From: Saccharina japonica
Taxonomy: Eukaryota; Sar; Phaeophyceae; Laminariales; Laminariaceae
Direction of reading: 5' to 3'
DNA: 64,000 bases
Assembly: GCA_008828725.1 (NCBI GenBank)
Contig: MEHQ01001561.1
Location: 361,435 to 425,434 of the forward strand
Part shown: piece after piece, positions 1-9,830 of the stretch
How the letters are laid out: every line of letters begins with the position of its first letter
Position numbering within the stretch: position 1 is the stretch's first letter
Made by a program: the position numbers and the translations under genes
Notes under the pieces: generated by a model
Told to the model about the DNA's origin: nothing
The model's database searches: none
Seen by the model: the letters and a program-made list of their open reading frames with translations, nothing else

Positions 1-83
1 GCCTGCTGCTGTATTCCCCCTTCTCAACTTTTGTGACACCCCTGGTATTCCAAGTCAACCACAATTATTCCGAAGGGGAACCA
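1..83 (-). repeat. Dispersed repeat X, copy 1
   Basis: Reads as the reverse complement of the segment at 4685-4765 (shared words CTTCGGGATT, GACTTGGAATACCAGGGGTG, GTTGAGAAGGG). Two further diverged copies lie head to tail at 42855-42995. The family is unclassified and its left end is cut by the window edge. Confidence 0.6.
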
Positions 84-540
84 TAGACCCTCGCATCCCT
101 ACATCGCCGGGACAGAGCATGCATGTCGGGTTCTCACCGACCAGGCAGACATTACTAGCACCAAGCGCGAGAAGCGCCGTGAGGTGTCCCGCGAGTCGCA
201 TGAAGGGTAAGCTTCATCCTACTAAGAACCGCTTGTGAAGCGGACTTGCATATGGATGACAGCTTCCATGAGTTAATTTAATTTCCGGTGTGGCCGCTTT
301 CAGAGACAGTAATGAATGGGAGTACTATGTAACTGCCTCGTGGGTGCCTTACCATGAACACTACGTGATACGAGCATCCCCCTTGTGCGGAGCAAAGTTT
401 CTCCACCCCGCACAAATATATGATCTAACTCGACCGCCAGCTGGTGGTCTAGCTCATGTAGTGAGCGGCATGTTTTACAGCGGTGTCGTTGCCAACCGAC
501 GCCAAACCTATACATTAAAAATACGTATAATGTAGGAGGG
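70..540 (-). mobile_element. Rep-A copy (minus orientation)
   Basis: Rep-A is a roughly 500-bp dispersed unit also present at 10866-11440, 17680-18175, 35235-35475, 36563-36790, 44155-45330 and 55900-56405. It contains the words CCGTCCCGGCATTGTAGGGA, AGGATGCAGCTCACCCT, GGCCACACCAGAAATTAAAT and a hairpin beginning TTGTGCGGGG. It has no coding capacity that I can see. It looks like a non-autonomous mobile unit; its class is unknown. Confidence 0.65.
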
Positions 541-1117
541 GAGGGGGTGGTTTGTGATTTATTTATTTCGCGAAAGAAGGACGCATAATTGGAGTAGGGG
601 GGTTCGTTGTAATTAGTTAATTTCGCGAAAGAGGGACGCGATATCGAGTACACCACCCCCCTTCCATCGTCCCCCGTCCATTTTCCCCCACCCCTCCCGA
701 CGATTGGAGCTCGCGTAAAACTGCCCGCGCGGGCACACTTCCTTAGGTGTGCCCGCATTGAAAATAGAGCCTTTCCAAGCACAACGACGAGGTGGCACAC
801 CAACCAGGCATGCCTCTCCTTAGGGTTAAGGTTAGAGATCCGGGTCGGGGGGCTGGCCGCCGTTAGTCGAAGTCAAGAATATGCTCATCGTCCGGAACGA
901 ATACCTTAGGGTTTCGTCACCAAACGCTACCTCAGTAAAAACAGCATAATTTTAAGCGGGCAAGTCTGAGAATCTCGCCTGAGCGGGCAGTTTTACGGCC
1001 ACTGCGACGATTGACATTCCATTTTTTTTATATGATGAATGCCCACGGGTGGGCATCCCGTGGGAAGTACCACACCACCGATCATTGCGTTATTAATAGT
1101 GTTAGATTAGGGCTACT
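541..1117. other. No gene recognised
   Basis: A G-rich then C-rich stretch. Only a short hairpin is visible around 735-756 (GGGCACAC paired with GTGTGCCC). No convincing exon. Confidence 0.4.
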
Positions 1118-1222
1118 CGGAGGAACATAGTAAATAGGACCAAATGTTTAGTACAAAAAGGGAAATGTATAGGTCTTTGTGTGCACCGTAGGTCCTATTC
1201 ACTATGGTCCCCCGTAATAGTT
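1118..1222. mobile_element. MITE family 4, copy 1
   Basis: A short element of about 105 bp with inverted ends of the form GGGGAC-ATAGTAAATAGGAC. Similar copies are at 2113-2220, 6962-7068 and 39656-39776. It is non-coding, with AT-rich internal sequence. Confidence 0.65.
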
Positions 1223-1547
1223 AGGGTTAATTATCCTTTTAACAGGTACTTAGTGCCTCGGTTGAAAATACAAGTATTGTAGGTCCCCCACCCCTCGCCT
1301 TTTGATCCTCCTTGTCTCGCTTTTGCTTTACACTAAGGTGATACGCAGTTTCTTCATTTTTTTTAGTCATGAATAACCCTGCTAATTATTCTATTTCCAT
1401 TTGCGCGAAGCTTTGAAACTACTGTAGGCCGAAAAACCAGTTTTAATAAAAACGAAATTCCCCTACTGTACAGCGAAAATGTGCAATTTTTCCTCAAAAT
1501 GGGCCGAAAATAGTACACAACTTCGTATACGGCTTAGAAAACCAGTA

Positions 1548-1862
1548 GCCTTTACCAGAGCTCTTGACCCACAAATCGTACCAGATAAAGTACCAAATAT
1601 ATTACGGTTTTGGTAGTGGTCCGCGCGTTGTTTTTTCAAATTGTCCAAAACGCGCGGCGAAGCCGCGCACGGGTCGAGCCTTAGCCTGGACTAGGGTTGG
1701 GGTTAGGGTTAGGGTTAGGGATAGGATTAGGGCTGGGTAGGGTCGACGGGTTCTCGTGATTTGAAAAAAAAAACACCCAAAAACACGTAAAAACACCAAC
1801 AAATCGTAATATATTTGGTACTTTATCTGGTACGATTTGTGGGTCAAGAGTGGTAAAGGCGC
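1548..1862. mobile_element. MITE family 6 carrying TTAGGG repeats
   Basis: Inverted ends of about 50 bp begin near CCTTTACCAGAGCTCTTGAC and include ATCGTACCAGATAAAGTACC; the mirrored right end is GGTACTTTATCTGGTACGAT. The centre (about 1690-1730) holds several TTAGGG-type units. A second copy lies at 59300-59585 and a right end alone at 63235-63315. The telomere-like DNA is therefore part of a transposable unit here, not a chromosome end. Confidence 0.75.
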
Positions 1863-2112
1863 CTCTAGAAAACGACCGACTTGAGGCGAGGCTTTCGCGG
1901 AAATGTTTTGGACGTTGCCGACGACGGTTTACAAGCGTGCTGGTGTCCTGGTACAAGAAGTCACGAGTGGAATGGGGTAAACGGCAGCATAGAGTCATGA
2001 CAAGGCGGGAGGGAGTGCACCGCTGCCCATGAAAATACGTCTGAACTTCTTACTTTTTCTACATTTTTTCTTTCTGAGTAGGAGACTTTCCTGCTCACAG
2101 AATATAATATTA
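1863..2112. other. No gene recognised
   Basis: Unremarkable intergenic sequence between two MITEs. The open frame at 1850-2032 is short and has no recognisable motif. Confidence 0.3.
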
Positions 2113-2220
2113 CGGGGGACAATAGAAAATAGGACCAAATATTGTTAGTAAAAACAGGAAAATCAATAGTTTTTAGTGTGTACCGCAGGTCCTGTTTACT
2201 ATGGTCCCCTGTAACAGCTC
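2113..2220. mobile_element. MITE family 4, copy 2
   Basis: Starts GGGGGACAATAGAAAATAGG and ends in the mirrored TTTACTATGGTCCCC. Same family as 1118-1222. Confidence 0.7.
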
Positions 2221-2439
2221 CATCCAGTATGTTGCGATGATTTGCTCATATTCTTAAATGGGATTTTCACCGATGGCTTGGCCTTGTTGTGATCGTGCGG
2301 TTACGCTTAAAGCTTTGACCCGAAGGGGGCGTCGTGTGGTTCTTGCTGGAGCCAGCTCGCATCATATTTATATATGTTTCCGGTAGGGCCACAGATGCAG
2401 TCTAGACTCTCTTCGTGCCATATATACATCACACACAGC

Positions 2440-2505
2440 TTGCAAAGATGAGTTTCGACGAAACCCTCGAACTCACAGCTGTTCTTTTTAAAGTTGATCA
2501 ATCAT
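2440..2505 (+). repeat. MSFDE repeat, copy 1
   Basis: Contains GCAAAGATGAGTTTCGACGA followed by a CTCACAGCTGTT word and a T-rich tract. If translated it starts MSFDETLELTAVLF. The same nucleotide block recurs at 37090-37170, 50285-50345, 50410-50480, 59093-59165 and 59885-59975, so it is a dispersed repeat rather than an isolated gene. Confidence 0.6.
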
Positions 2506-2843
2506 AGTACACATACATGCCTCACACATGATACGCTGCTTTAATAGCGTGTTTATCATTGTGAATACTTATTGCGTTTGTGACCTAAAAATGTGCAGCA
2601 TGACGAGCTTCAACGTTGACCACTCAGAACCATAAGCATTTTACGAAACAAGAAAACCAAGGGAAACCAAAACAAAAAGGGAACCCTACTGTACACACGC
2701 AGTCGTTCTCCCTTCCGTGCCTACTACCTGCTTAACTTCCATGTATCTACTATTGTTCATGGTTCACAGCGCCCACCCTCTCCGCCGCCGCCGCCGCCGC
2801 CCAACATCGTGCGTGACCCGCGCAAACTTCCAGCGGCACAGGC

Positions 2844-4184
2844 ATGTCTCCCGAGCTCTGGCGGCTTGCCTTAGGCCTGAAGCTTTTGGCACGCAGCGGT
2901 ACGAAGTCATTCGGCAAGGTGCACTCGGCCTCCCAGAGAATTGACCGCGGCTCCTTTCTTGCGCCCGGGGGGCCCGGACGCCGATCGCTCGCAAAGTGGG
3001 CTGGGTCGAGCCAGAATGGTCAATCAGCTTTTGGCCAAATGGAGAAGAAAGCGAAAAGTGTTTCACTCGAGGAAGGCACTGTGATCCTCGAGCTGTGCCC
3101 GACCGAGGATAGCGGTATCCATGGACTTGGTGCTGCTGGGAATGGTACTGGTGCTGTTGCTGGTAATGATGGAGTTGGTGCTGTTGTTGGTGGAGAGGGT
3201 GGGTGTGTTGATGGTGGTGGTGATGTTGGTAGGGGTGGTGCTGGTGATAGGCGTCGAGGTGACAATAGGGGTGGTGATGGTGATGGTGGTGGTGGTGGCG
3301 ATAGGGGTGGTGGTGGTGGTGATGGTGATGGTACGGGTTGTGGTGGTGGTAGCGGGGGTGTTGTTTGTGGTGTTGGTGGTGGTGGTGGTATGGCTAGGGG
3401 TGGTGGTGGTGATGGTGGTAGAGGGGGTGTTGTTGGCGGTGTTGGTGTTGGTGTTGGTGGTGGTGGTGGTGTGACTAGGGGTGGTGGTGGTGGTGGGGCT
3501 GGTGGTGGTGGGGGGGGCCTGGCTAGAGGTAGCGGCGGTGGTCGTAGATGTGAGGGCGGTGGCGGTAGAGGTGGCGATTGCAAAGGGGGTGGCGACATGG
3601 AGGTCGTGTCTAAATCGTTGTTCGGCATGGTGGCTAGGAGAGTGGCTCACCTCAGGGCCCTCGAATCGACACCACCTGCAGCGGCAGCAGAAGTAGAGCA
3701 CTCTGTGCCGCCACCTCTGCCGATTGCCTTGCCGATTTCTCCACGCCCGAGTGCCGGCGGCGACAGCAGCGGCAGCAACATAAGTATCAGCAGCGGCAGT
3801 GGTGGCAGCGGTGGCAGCGACGGCACCGGTGGCGGCAACGAAAGAAACAGTAGCAGTGATGGGTATTCTAGCTCGAGCAGCGGCGGCAGCGGAGGCGGCG
3901 ATGGAAGCAGCGGCAGCGGCGGAGGCGGCGATGGAAGCAGCGGCAGCAGCACAAGCATAAGCAGCGCCAGCGGCGGCGGCGGCGGCGGCGGGAGCGACGA
4001 GGCTGACGACATTCTTCCCGAGGCCAAGGGAGTCGAGGCAATCACGCCACCGAGAACAGGGGCGATGGAAGAAGATAGCACGTCACGGGCACCGCTTCCA
4101 AGTGGATTGCCCGACGAGGTAGGTGTAATAGTGAGCTGTGACGACACAATCGGCGGTTTCGACTTGATTTTCGGCCGGATTTAA
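2844..4184 (+). CDS. Gly/Ser-rich low-complexity hypothetical protein
   Basis: A single open frame of 446 codons from an ATG. The first 95 residues or so are of ordinary composition. Residues of about 95-250 are almost all Gly with Asp and Arg, encoded by a GGT-type microsatellite. The rest is Ser/Gly-rich and becomes acidic near GSDEADD. No domain is recognised. The length depends on a microsatellite, so the frame could be partly accidental. Support for coding is that the 3' end, including the SDEADD segment and about 60 bp past the stop, is duplicated at 5590-5790 with an in-frame DEADD match. A secreted or cell-wall-like role would be a guess. Upstream exons may exist. Confidence 0.35.
   Translation: MSPELWRLALGLKLLARSGTKSFGKVHSASQRIDRGSFLAPGGPGRRSLAKWAGSSQNGQSAFGQMEKKAKSVSLEEGTVILELCPTEDSGIHGLGAAGNGTGAVAGNDGVGAVVGGEGGCVDGGGDVGRGGAGDRRRGDNRGGDGDGGGGGDRGGGGGDGDGTGCGGGSGGVVCGVGGGGGMARGGGGDGGRGGVVGGVGVGVGGGGGVTRGGGGGGAGGGGGGLARGSGGGRRCEGGGGRGGDCKGGGDMEVVSKSLFGMVARRVAHLRALESTPPAAAAEVEHSVPPPLPIALPISPRPSAGGDSSGSNISISSGSGGSGGSDGTGGGNERNSSSDGYSSSSSGGSGGGDGSSGSGGGGDGSSGSSTSISSASGGGGGGGSDEADDILPEAKGVEAITPPRTGAMEEDSTSRAPLPSGLPDEVGVIVSCDDTIGGFDLIFGRI
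3120..3560 (+). repeat. GGT-type trinucleotide tract
   Basis: Imperfect (GGT)n with GAT and GGC interruptions, over 400 bp long. It produces long open frames on both strands (poly-Gly, Val and Pro), which should not be counted as separate genes. Confidence 0.85.
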
Positions 4185-4289
4185 GTTTCAATCAACCAAG
4201 GAAGCGCAAGGGATGACTAGAGCCAAGGTGAAACGGGATAAGAGAACGAAAACAAAAAGCGGCAATAGTAGTGGGACCGGAAGCAGGTG

Positions 4290-4500
4290 TGTGGAAGGAT
4301 GTTCGCAGACCGACATAAAATAGGGCAGCGGCCAAAAAAAGGTATACCTCGTCTATTTGCGGCCAAAATCAGGTACATACTTAAAACCAAGTCAAAAACG
4401 CACTCCAAGTGCGCTGCCATTGGTCCAAAACTCGTTGTACCGGTTTTTGCCTCTTCAAAACCCAGGTATACCTGATTTTGTCTACTCTGCTTGACGTTCA
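4290..4500 (+). repeat. Dispersed repeat Y
   Basis: Carries GGCCAAAATCAGGTACAT and AGGTATACCTGATTTTG words and ends in a GCCAATCAGAGG segment. A related piece is at 4860-4960, and the family recurs at 57060-57290 and 57750-57835. It is rich in short inverted copies of the CAGGTACACCTG type. Confidence 0.6.
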
Positions 4501-4681
4501 CCTTTTTTTCGTCGTTTTTAAGCCAATCAGAGGCCCATCATAGTTCCACCCTATGCCCCCTATACAAATGCCGACGTACGCGGAGACCCCCTTCTCCCTT
4601 CGCACCTCGCACTACACGCCACTCGAGCGACACACACACACACATATCTGCCTGCACACCTCCGCCGAAATAATACGAGAC

Positions 4682-4840
4682 AGAAGGCTCCCCTTCGGGA
4701 TTATGGTTGACTTGGAATACCAGGGGTGTCACCAAAGTTGAGAAGGGAGAATACAGCACAGGCATTCGTTCCTCGTACTATTAATAGCAGCTACTCGTAT
4801 ACGTAGCCACCGGGCGAGCACGAAGAGCATGAAAAAACTC
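4682..4840 (+). repeat. Dispersed repeat X, copy 2
   Basis: Matches 42855-43070 (CTTCGGGATT, AATACAGCA, CGTAGCCACCGG in the same order) and, inverted, 1-83. Confidence 0.6.
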
Positions 4841-4859
4841 TACTTTGCATTGCAAGGAA

Positions 4860-4960
4860 CGGCAGGTTCGTGGGGTGCGTTTTAAACTTGATTTTAGTAT
4901 GTACCTGTTTTTGGCCCCGAACGGACCAGGTGTACCTGTTTTTGGCCGCTGCCCCATAAA
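4860..4960 (+). repeat. Dispersed repeat Y, second part
   Basis: TTGATTTTAGTATGTACCTG followed by GGACCAGGTGTACCTG. Closely similar to 57750-57835. Probably the other end of the element whose first part is at 4290-4500, with repeat X between them. Confidence 0.5.
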
Positions 4961-5097
4961 ATATGTTTACGCCTTGTTCTTATACAGGTGCTGTAAAGAT
5001 TGTCGTACTCCCTTCGCTGCTGTTAATTTTAAGGATGTTATATAGTAGATCTGTAAGAAACGGCTCGTCAGAAATGATCGATCGTTCTTTTTTTCGG

Positions 5098-5325
5098 AGA
5101 TAGAAGCTCATGCACATCTTAATCAGCTCGGCATAAATTTCTTCAGTAGTACATCACACCCATCCGATCAGAAGAGCCCCATCCCCTCCCTCCCTCTCTA
5201 CTCCCGTCCGAAGCTCTACGTCTACTAAATCTACTTTCCCTCGCTCTCCGCCTCCTGTGTTTGCTGTGCGGTGTACCCAGCAGGTGTCAGGCCGAGAGTC
5301 GTTGGAGTTGGACGGAGATAGGCTT
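5098..5325 (+). repeat. Upstream block duplicated at 6418-6650
   Basis: Shared order of words: GGAG then AAGCTCATGCAC or AAGTCATGCAC, CAGAAGA, CCCGTCCGAAGCT, TTTCCCT then TCTCCG. The block lies just upstream of the 5257-5730 frame, and its twin lies just upstream of the 6637 exon. It is probably a duplicated promoter and leader region. Confidence 0.55.
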
Positions 5326-5730
5326 GGCTGCGATGATTTTTCTCTGGAAGTTTCTCCGCCTTCCCTCGGCGGCAGTGACAGCAGCGGGAGCAGCTACAGT
5401 GGCAGCATTAGCGACGACGGCTATTTTAGCTGCAGCGACGGCGCTGGCAGCAGTAGCAGCAGCAGCAATAACATCAGCAGCATCGGTCGCAGCGACACCA
5501 GCAGCGGCGAAAACACCACCACCACCACCACCATCACCACCAGCGGCAGCACTACGACCGTCACCACTAGCGACGGCGGCAGCGGCAGCGGCGGTGGTGG
5601 TGACGAGGCCGACGACTTACCTGCATGCCAAGGCTGTGTGGCCCACGAGGTAGGCAGTGAGCTGTGGCAACAAAACAAGAGGTTTCAACTTCGCTGTCGT
5701 CTCGGATCTAAGTTTCAACCAACCATATAA
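5257..5730 (+). pseudogene. Partial duplicate of the Gly/Ser-rich gene at 2844-4184
   Basis: An open frame of 157 codons, Ser/Gly/Thr-rich, with a short (ACC)n tract. It has no ATG at its 5' end in this frame (it opens with GTG). It contains GGGGDEADD like the 2844-4184 product. Downstream DNA also matches (AGTTTCAACCAACC, then AGAGCCAAGGTG). Small indels after DEADD shift the two C-termini apart. It is either a spliced gene whose first exon I could not place or a decayed duplicate; the second seems likelier. Confidence 0.35.
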
Positions 5731-5867
5731 GGGCAAGGGTTGGATAGAGCCAAGGTGGAAACGGATAAAAACGAAACAAAACGAAAGCGCAGCGAGGCTG
5801 GGCTAGACTGAGGGGTACTATGTTCGCAGACCGTACCGGAGCATGTTTTTATGCCCTGTTAGTAGGT

Positions 5868-6332
5868 TCTCTATATATAACAGCCGATTTTCCTGATTGA
5901 GAATTGCCTTTCCGATGAGAATGAAAATCGATTTTAGTACTTTGTTGTTTTTCACGAGTTGGTATTCCACTCACAATAAAAATTAACCTAGAGTATATGT
6001 TCCTCGATGGTAGGTATCGATCCACGAAAAAAAAAAGCGAAATCAACCTTGACAGGCTCGTGAAACAGAGGATATAAGGGAATTGGCATTTATGGGCGAG
6101 GTACCTCGCCCATAAATTCAGATTTTCTTGGATCTTCGATATCTTGAGACTGCCGATCCCGATTTCGTTTTTTTTTGTGTCGTCGACGGCTGTCACAACT
6201 GAAAATAGTTTACAGTGTAAATTTTGACTGTGAGGGAAATACATCTGTTACAGTTCAAAAACCAAAATTTTCGATTTTCATTCTCATCGGAAAGGCAATC
6301 CTCAATTAGGAAAATCGGCTGTTATATATTGA
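5868..6332. mobile_element. MITE family 7 with long inverted ends
   Basis: The left end reads TATATAACAGCCGATTTTCC and continues through TTGCCTTTCCGATGAGAATG. The right end is its mirror (CATTCTCATCGGAAAGGCAA to GGAAAATCGGCTGTTATATA). Each arm is about 60 bp and the element about 465 bp. A second palindrome lies inside near 6089-6118 (TTTATGGGCGAGGTACCTCG, then CCCATAAA). Only one copy is seen in the window. Confidence 0.8.
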
Positions 6333-6417
6333 CGTACTGCCTTTACTGCTATTGGCACATACTGTTCCTGCAGTACTGCGAGTAAAAGGCTTTGATTTGG
6401 TTTGTCGTTCCTTTGTT

Positions 6418-6650
6418 CGGAGGTAAAAAGTCATGCACGTCTGTACCAACGTAGCTTGGCTTTCGTCGGTGGTATAAAACACATTTCACCCAACAAGTCA
6501 GAAGAAGATTCCTACCCCTCTCCCCCTCCCCCTCGCCACCCCCGTCCGAAGCTTCCTCTGACAACGCTGTTTTCCCTTTCTCTCCGTCTCTGTGCCTCAT
6601 ATGTGGTGCACCCATCAGCGATCGACGCGAGTCTTGATGGAACAAGTGAC
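6418..6650 (+). repeat. Twin of the upstream block at 5098-5325
   Basis: The second copy of the duplicated leader block. It ends at the ATG of the candidate coiled-coil gene at 6637. Confidence 0.5.
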
Positions 6651-8036
6651 TGCCCTCCAGGCCGGTCAGGTAATTGACCCCAATCTCGCTGTCCTTTCTA
6701 CAATATTTCCGTATATTTTTTTCTAGCTGATTTTTCGGGAGCTATTGTAGCCGCAAGGAAGCCGGTCGCGTTTAGTTGTCGACACGGCCCCGTGATTCCT
6801 TGGGTTTCAGAGATCGTCGTTGTTGGTTGACTCTGTCCATATTGTCTGTATGCGCCCTCTTTCGACTTATATCGGTGACACCCTGAACACACCTATGTAT
6901 TATCCGGAACGCACCTATGTTGAGCGATCGGCTGAAAAACCTTGAGTTATTCCACTATTTACTGGGGAGCTTATTAAATAGGACCTACCGTACACACTAA
7001 AACCTATATAATAACCTATTTTTACCGAAAACATTGGGTTCTATTTACTATGGCCCCCTGTAATAGATGTCCTCGCCCGATGCTGTTCTTCCATAGCGTA
7101 ATACAAGTACATACAGGTATGGATAGTAGGGTCGTGCATCGCAAGACCTTCTGTTAACTAGTAAAGTTCAGGGGGCTGCTGTGTAAAATAACCGCTGTGT
7201 TCCCCCTCGCCGCTTCCCGCGCTAAACAGCGTCGATTGGAAGAAGTGATGACGAAGCGGTTCGACGAAGTACAGGCGATGATGGGAAACCTCGCCTCCAT
7301 GGTGGAAAATGTTCGTGCGACCGAGGGCAGCCGCAAGGGTTTGGTGAGACGAGAAGTTTGGTTGGGGTCAGTTGTGGGGGGGGGCGTGCTACTGTGACTT
7401 TATCTTGGGAGGGGGGGGTACGATAGCACTGCTGTTGATGCTGCTGCTGTTGTTGCTGCTGCGCTTGTCTACTGTAATATGTCGATGCTACTGTTGATGC
7501 TGTCGTGCTTATTCCAATCTAACGTGATGGCGTACAGGCGTAAGTAACACCTGGTGTGTTGCCCAAACACGAAATGAAGGAAGCTTCGTGATACATATTT
7601 GTGGTAAAGGCGGGTGAAATAATATACCAGTAGTTGTTTTTTAGGAGACGATTAACACACAATGTCGTACATATATTGATACACATAAAGTGCAGACATG
7701 TCGAGGTCGGCTGTCAGCGATCTAAAGGAGCATTTTATACCTGATTATGAGCCATTTTCGAGCTATTAATAGCTCGAAATGAGGCCCGCCTCTCGGCTCG
7801 CCGTTTCCTCGTAGTGCCTTCCTTGCCTTTCTCGTCTCTCCCGACCCTGTGGGGAGCGTCCTCAGCCGTGCTTGCGTCGTGTCCCACAGATATTTTAAAC
7901 TACTGTAGTGTTTGTTTTTTTAGGATGTCATACCTATACCACAGGTTTGACATGTTTTGTTTTTCAGTGGCAGTCCCGCTGCGGCATTAACTACCCCGCG
8001 ATTGACGAGTATCAACTGGATGCGTTCCTCAGATAC
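6637..8036 (+). CDS. Candidate multi-exon coiled-coil protein (partial)
   Basis: Three exons join in phase 0. The first is 6637-6669, from an ATG (MEQVTALQAGQ, donor GTAATT). The second is 7230-7343, after acceptor AAACAG; it starts RRLEEVMTKRFDEVQ, contains MMGNLASMVENV and has donor GTGAGA. The third is 7968-8036, after TTTTTCAG; it contains GINYPAIDEYQLDAF and is followed by GTGTCG. The heptad-like middle suggests a short coiled coil. A possible fourth exon at 8736-8812, after TTTCAG, reads PPQVEQILIAISCAIMRVYR in one frame, but that frame does not fit the phase. The MITE at 6962-7068 lies in intron 1. The function is not recognised, and the 3' end is not placed. Confidence 0.35.
6962..7068. 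mobile_element. MITE family 4, copy 3
   Basis: TTATTAAATAGGACCTACCG at the left, and TTCTATTTACTATGGCCCCC at the right. It lies in the first intron of the candidate gene at 6637. Confidence 0.65.
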
Positions 8037-8735
8037 GTGTCGAGAGTTTTTTTCTCGCGAGGCGGATAACGTTTTCCGTCGCTTCGTCTCTCCATCGTGC
8101 CTGCCGACCTGGTGGTGTACCGGGCAGGAACTGGCGTGGGCTCGTGTCGTGCCCACGCGAACGGTGAAAGCTGAAGCATTCACCGTTAAAATGTCACGAT
8201 TGGCCAGCTCGATAGAATGCGAGTTTCTAATTTTGACCAAGTCTCTCGTGATAGAGACCCCTTGCGAGAAAGAGTCGACCGTTTTTTTACTTGGTTAAAC
8301 AGTTGAATCTGTCTGCACTTTTCTGTCGGCACTTTTCATCAAATTCCTGGATTTTATTCGCCTACGACGTTGTTATCTAACATGTTTTTATAATTTTATT
8401 TGTTTGATTCGTTGTACCCTCACATGAAAAAGAGAATTTGTGAGAGGTACACGGGTCTCGAACCCCTCACCATTGTGATGATAAGTACCTGTATTACCTG
8501 TTACCCTACTCGTACAAGTGGTGTGAACATCCAGTTTATATTTACTTCTATAAGTAAACGTACTGCAACTCTACCGGCGAAAAAAGCGTGGTCAACACGG
8601 TTTCGAACCCGTGACCCTCGTTTTTTCCTGTTTTTTTTCCCCCACTACTGCACACAAGTTGTTCGAGTCATTTCAGACCCACCATACAATTTCAAGTCAT
8701 TTCCAGGCAACTATACAAAAATCAAGTCATTTCAG
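8037..8735. other. tRNA-like B-box remnants, no clear gene
   Basis: Near 8446-8472 and 8598-8626 the minus strand reads GGGGTTCGAGACCC and GGGTTCGAAACC, like the T-arm of tRNA-derived SINEs. No complete tRNA fold is visible. The open frames here are not convincing. Confidence 0.3.
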
Positions 8736-8882
8736 GCCCCCGCAAGTGGAGCAGATCCTCATTGCCATATCCTGCGCGATCATGCGCGTGTACCGCCTGA
8801 ATGGAGGGCAGAGGGGGTTCTGGGGGCACGTCGTCGCCGTTTTTTCCTGTTTTTTCCCCCACCAATGCACACTTGTTGACGA
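8625..8882 (+). repeat. Direct repeat pair around a possible exon
   Basis: GTTTTTTCCTGTTTTTT followed by CCCCCAC and TGCACAC occurs at 8625-8670 and again at 8838-8882. The space between holds the exon-like segment at 8736-8812. Confidence 0.5.
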
Positions 8883-9189
8883 CAGTTACTAATATCCTGC
8901 TGCGCGAGTTCCTAGCGACAGCTATACTATCTTTTTTGGTACCGCGGGGGAAAGTTTACGAACAGTTGTTGGGATTTTTGAAGCATCTACGTAGCAAAAC
9001 ATCTTCGTATCTATGAAGTGGCAAGAGGTTGGCAGTTTGTAGGTCAAAATGTATGTGCAGTCTCGGAAACGGGATGTGGGACTGTGGGGTCTGGAACATG
9101 TTTGGGAAATAGTTGTAGAAGCATGAGGTAATTTGTTGCTTCAGTTCGAAAGTACAAAGAACAGCCGCTACAGCAGTACGTACGTATCC

Positions 9190-9277
9190 TTAGCCCATTC
9201 AGAACTGAATAAGTTATCCCATACTAGTTCCAAATAGTTGGTCCATAAAACCAGGGGACCAGTTCTTAAGGGGTCAA
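9190..9277 (+). mobile_element. TTAA palindromic mini-element, copy 1
   Basis: TTAGCCCATTCAGAACTG at the left, CCAGTTCTTAAGGGGTCAA at the right, about 88 bp. It belongs to a family of at least ten copies; the best preserved is at 55086-55182. Confidence 0.7.
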
Positions 9278-9292
9278 CACTCAATGCCGCTA

Positions 9293-9550
9293 GTTAGGGT
9301 CATTCTTGTCGGAGCCATACATTCCCAAAAATTCCATTTTTGTTTTCGCGCAATTTTCTAGATTTCCCTTTTGTCCATTTTTTTCCCCCCCATTTAATGG
9401 AACGCGAATCCTTCCAAACATTTTGCCCTGTGAAGAATTTCCAATATTTCCTTTTTTTTCCATTATTTTCTCTTTTTCCTTTTTTGTTTTGGAAAAAAAA
9501 TAATGGAAATTATGGAAAAAAGCTGCTCGATAAGAACGCCGCTAGTTATA
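9293..9550. mobile_element. MITE family 5, copy 1
   Basis: Inverted ends TAGGGTCATTCTTGTCGGAG and GCTCGATAAGAACGCCGCTA enclose a T-rich centre with TTTCCAAA words. Copies are also at 21545-21802 and 35873-36121. Confidence 0.75.
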
Positions 9551-9554
9551 CGTG

Positions 9555-9830
9555 GTGGTGATACACACAGCAACTCTCGGTGCCCCCGGAGAAACAAGAG
9601 ACGCTGCAGTCAACTCGGCGAGCGGCGAGCGGCGAAAAGTGCCCTCCCGGGGTTGGCAAGAAATCCCTGTGCTTTGTTTTGGATCAGCGGTAGAGCGCTC
9701 GACTCTTGTTGTTGTTGTCTTCACATTAAAAGCCGTGCCGGTCTCTCTATCCAGTACCTCCATCTGTTTGTACTAATCCAACACTTGACGCGGTCGATTC
9801 CCGTGGTCACAGGCTAACTTACCCAAAAAA
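9555..9830 (+). repeat. Duplicated 5' flank of unit 1, with tRNA-like remnant
   Basis: TCGGTGCCCCCGGAGAAACA followed by a purine-rich stretch matches 14715-14830 of unit 2 (TCGGTGCCCCCGATGAAAGC). In one frame both read GAP-E/D-E-T/S-RDAA, so this may be an early exon of the tandem genes. Further on, ATCAGCGGTAGAGCGCTCGA and GGTCGATTCCCGTGGTCAC resemble the A and B boxes of a tRNA, split by about 80 bp. Confidence 0.45.

Noticed and set aside
1680..1730. Chromosome end marked by TTAGGG repeats
   Set aside because: The repeats are few, lie between element ends, and sequence continues on both sides.
3020..3701. Long Pro- or Thr-rich frames opposite the Gly-rich ORF
   Set aside because: They are shadows of the GGT tract with no independent support.
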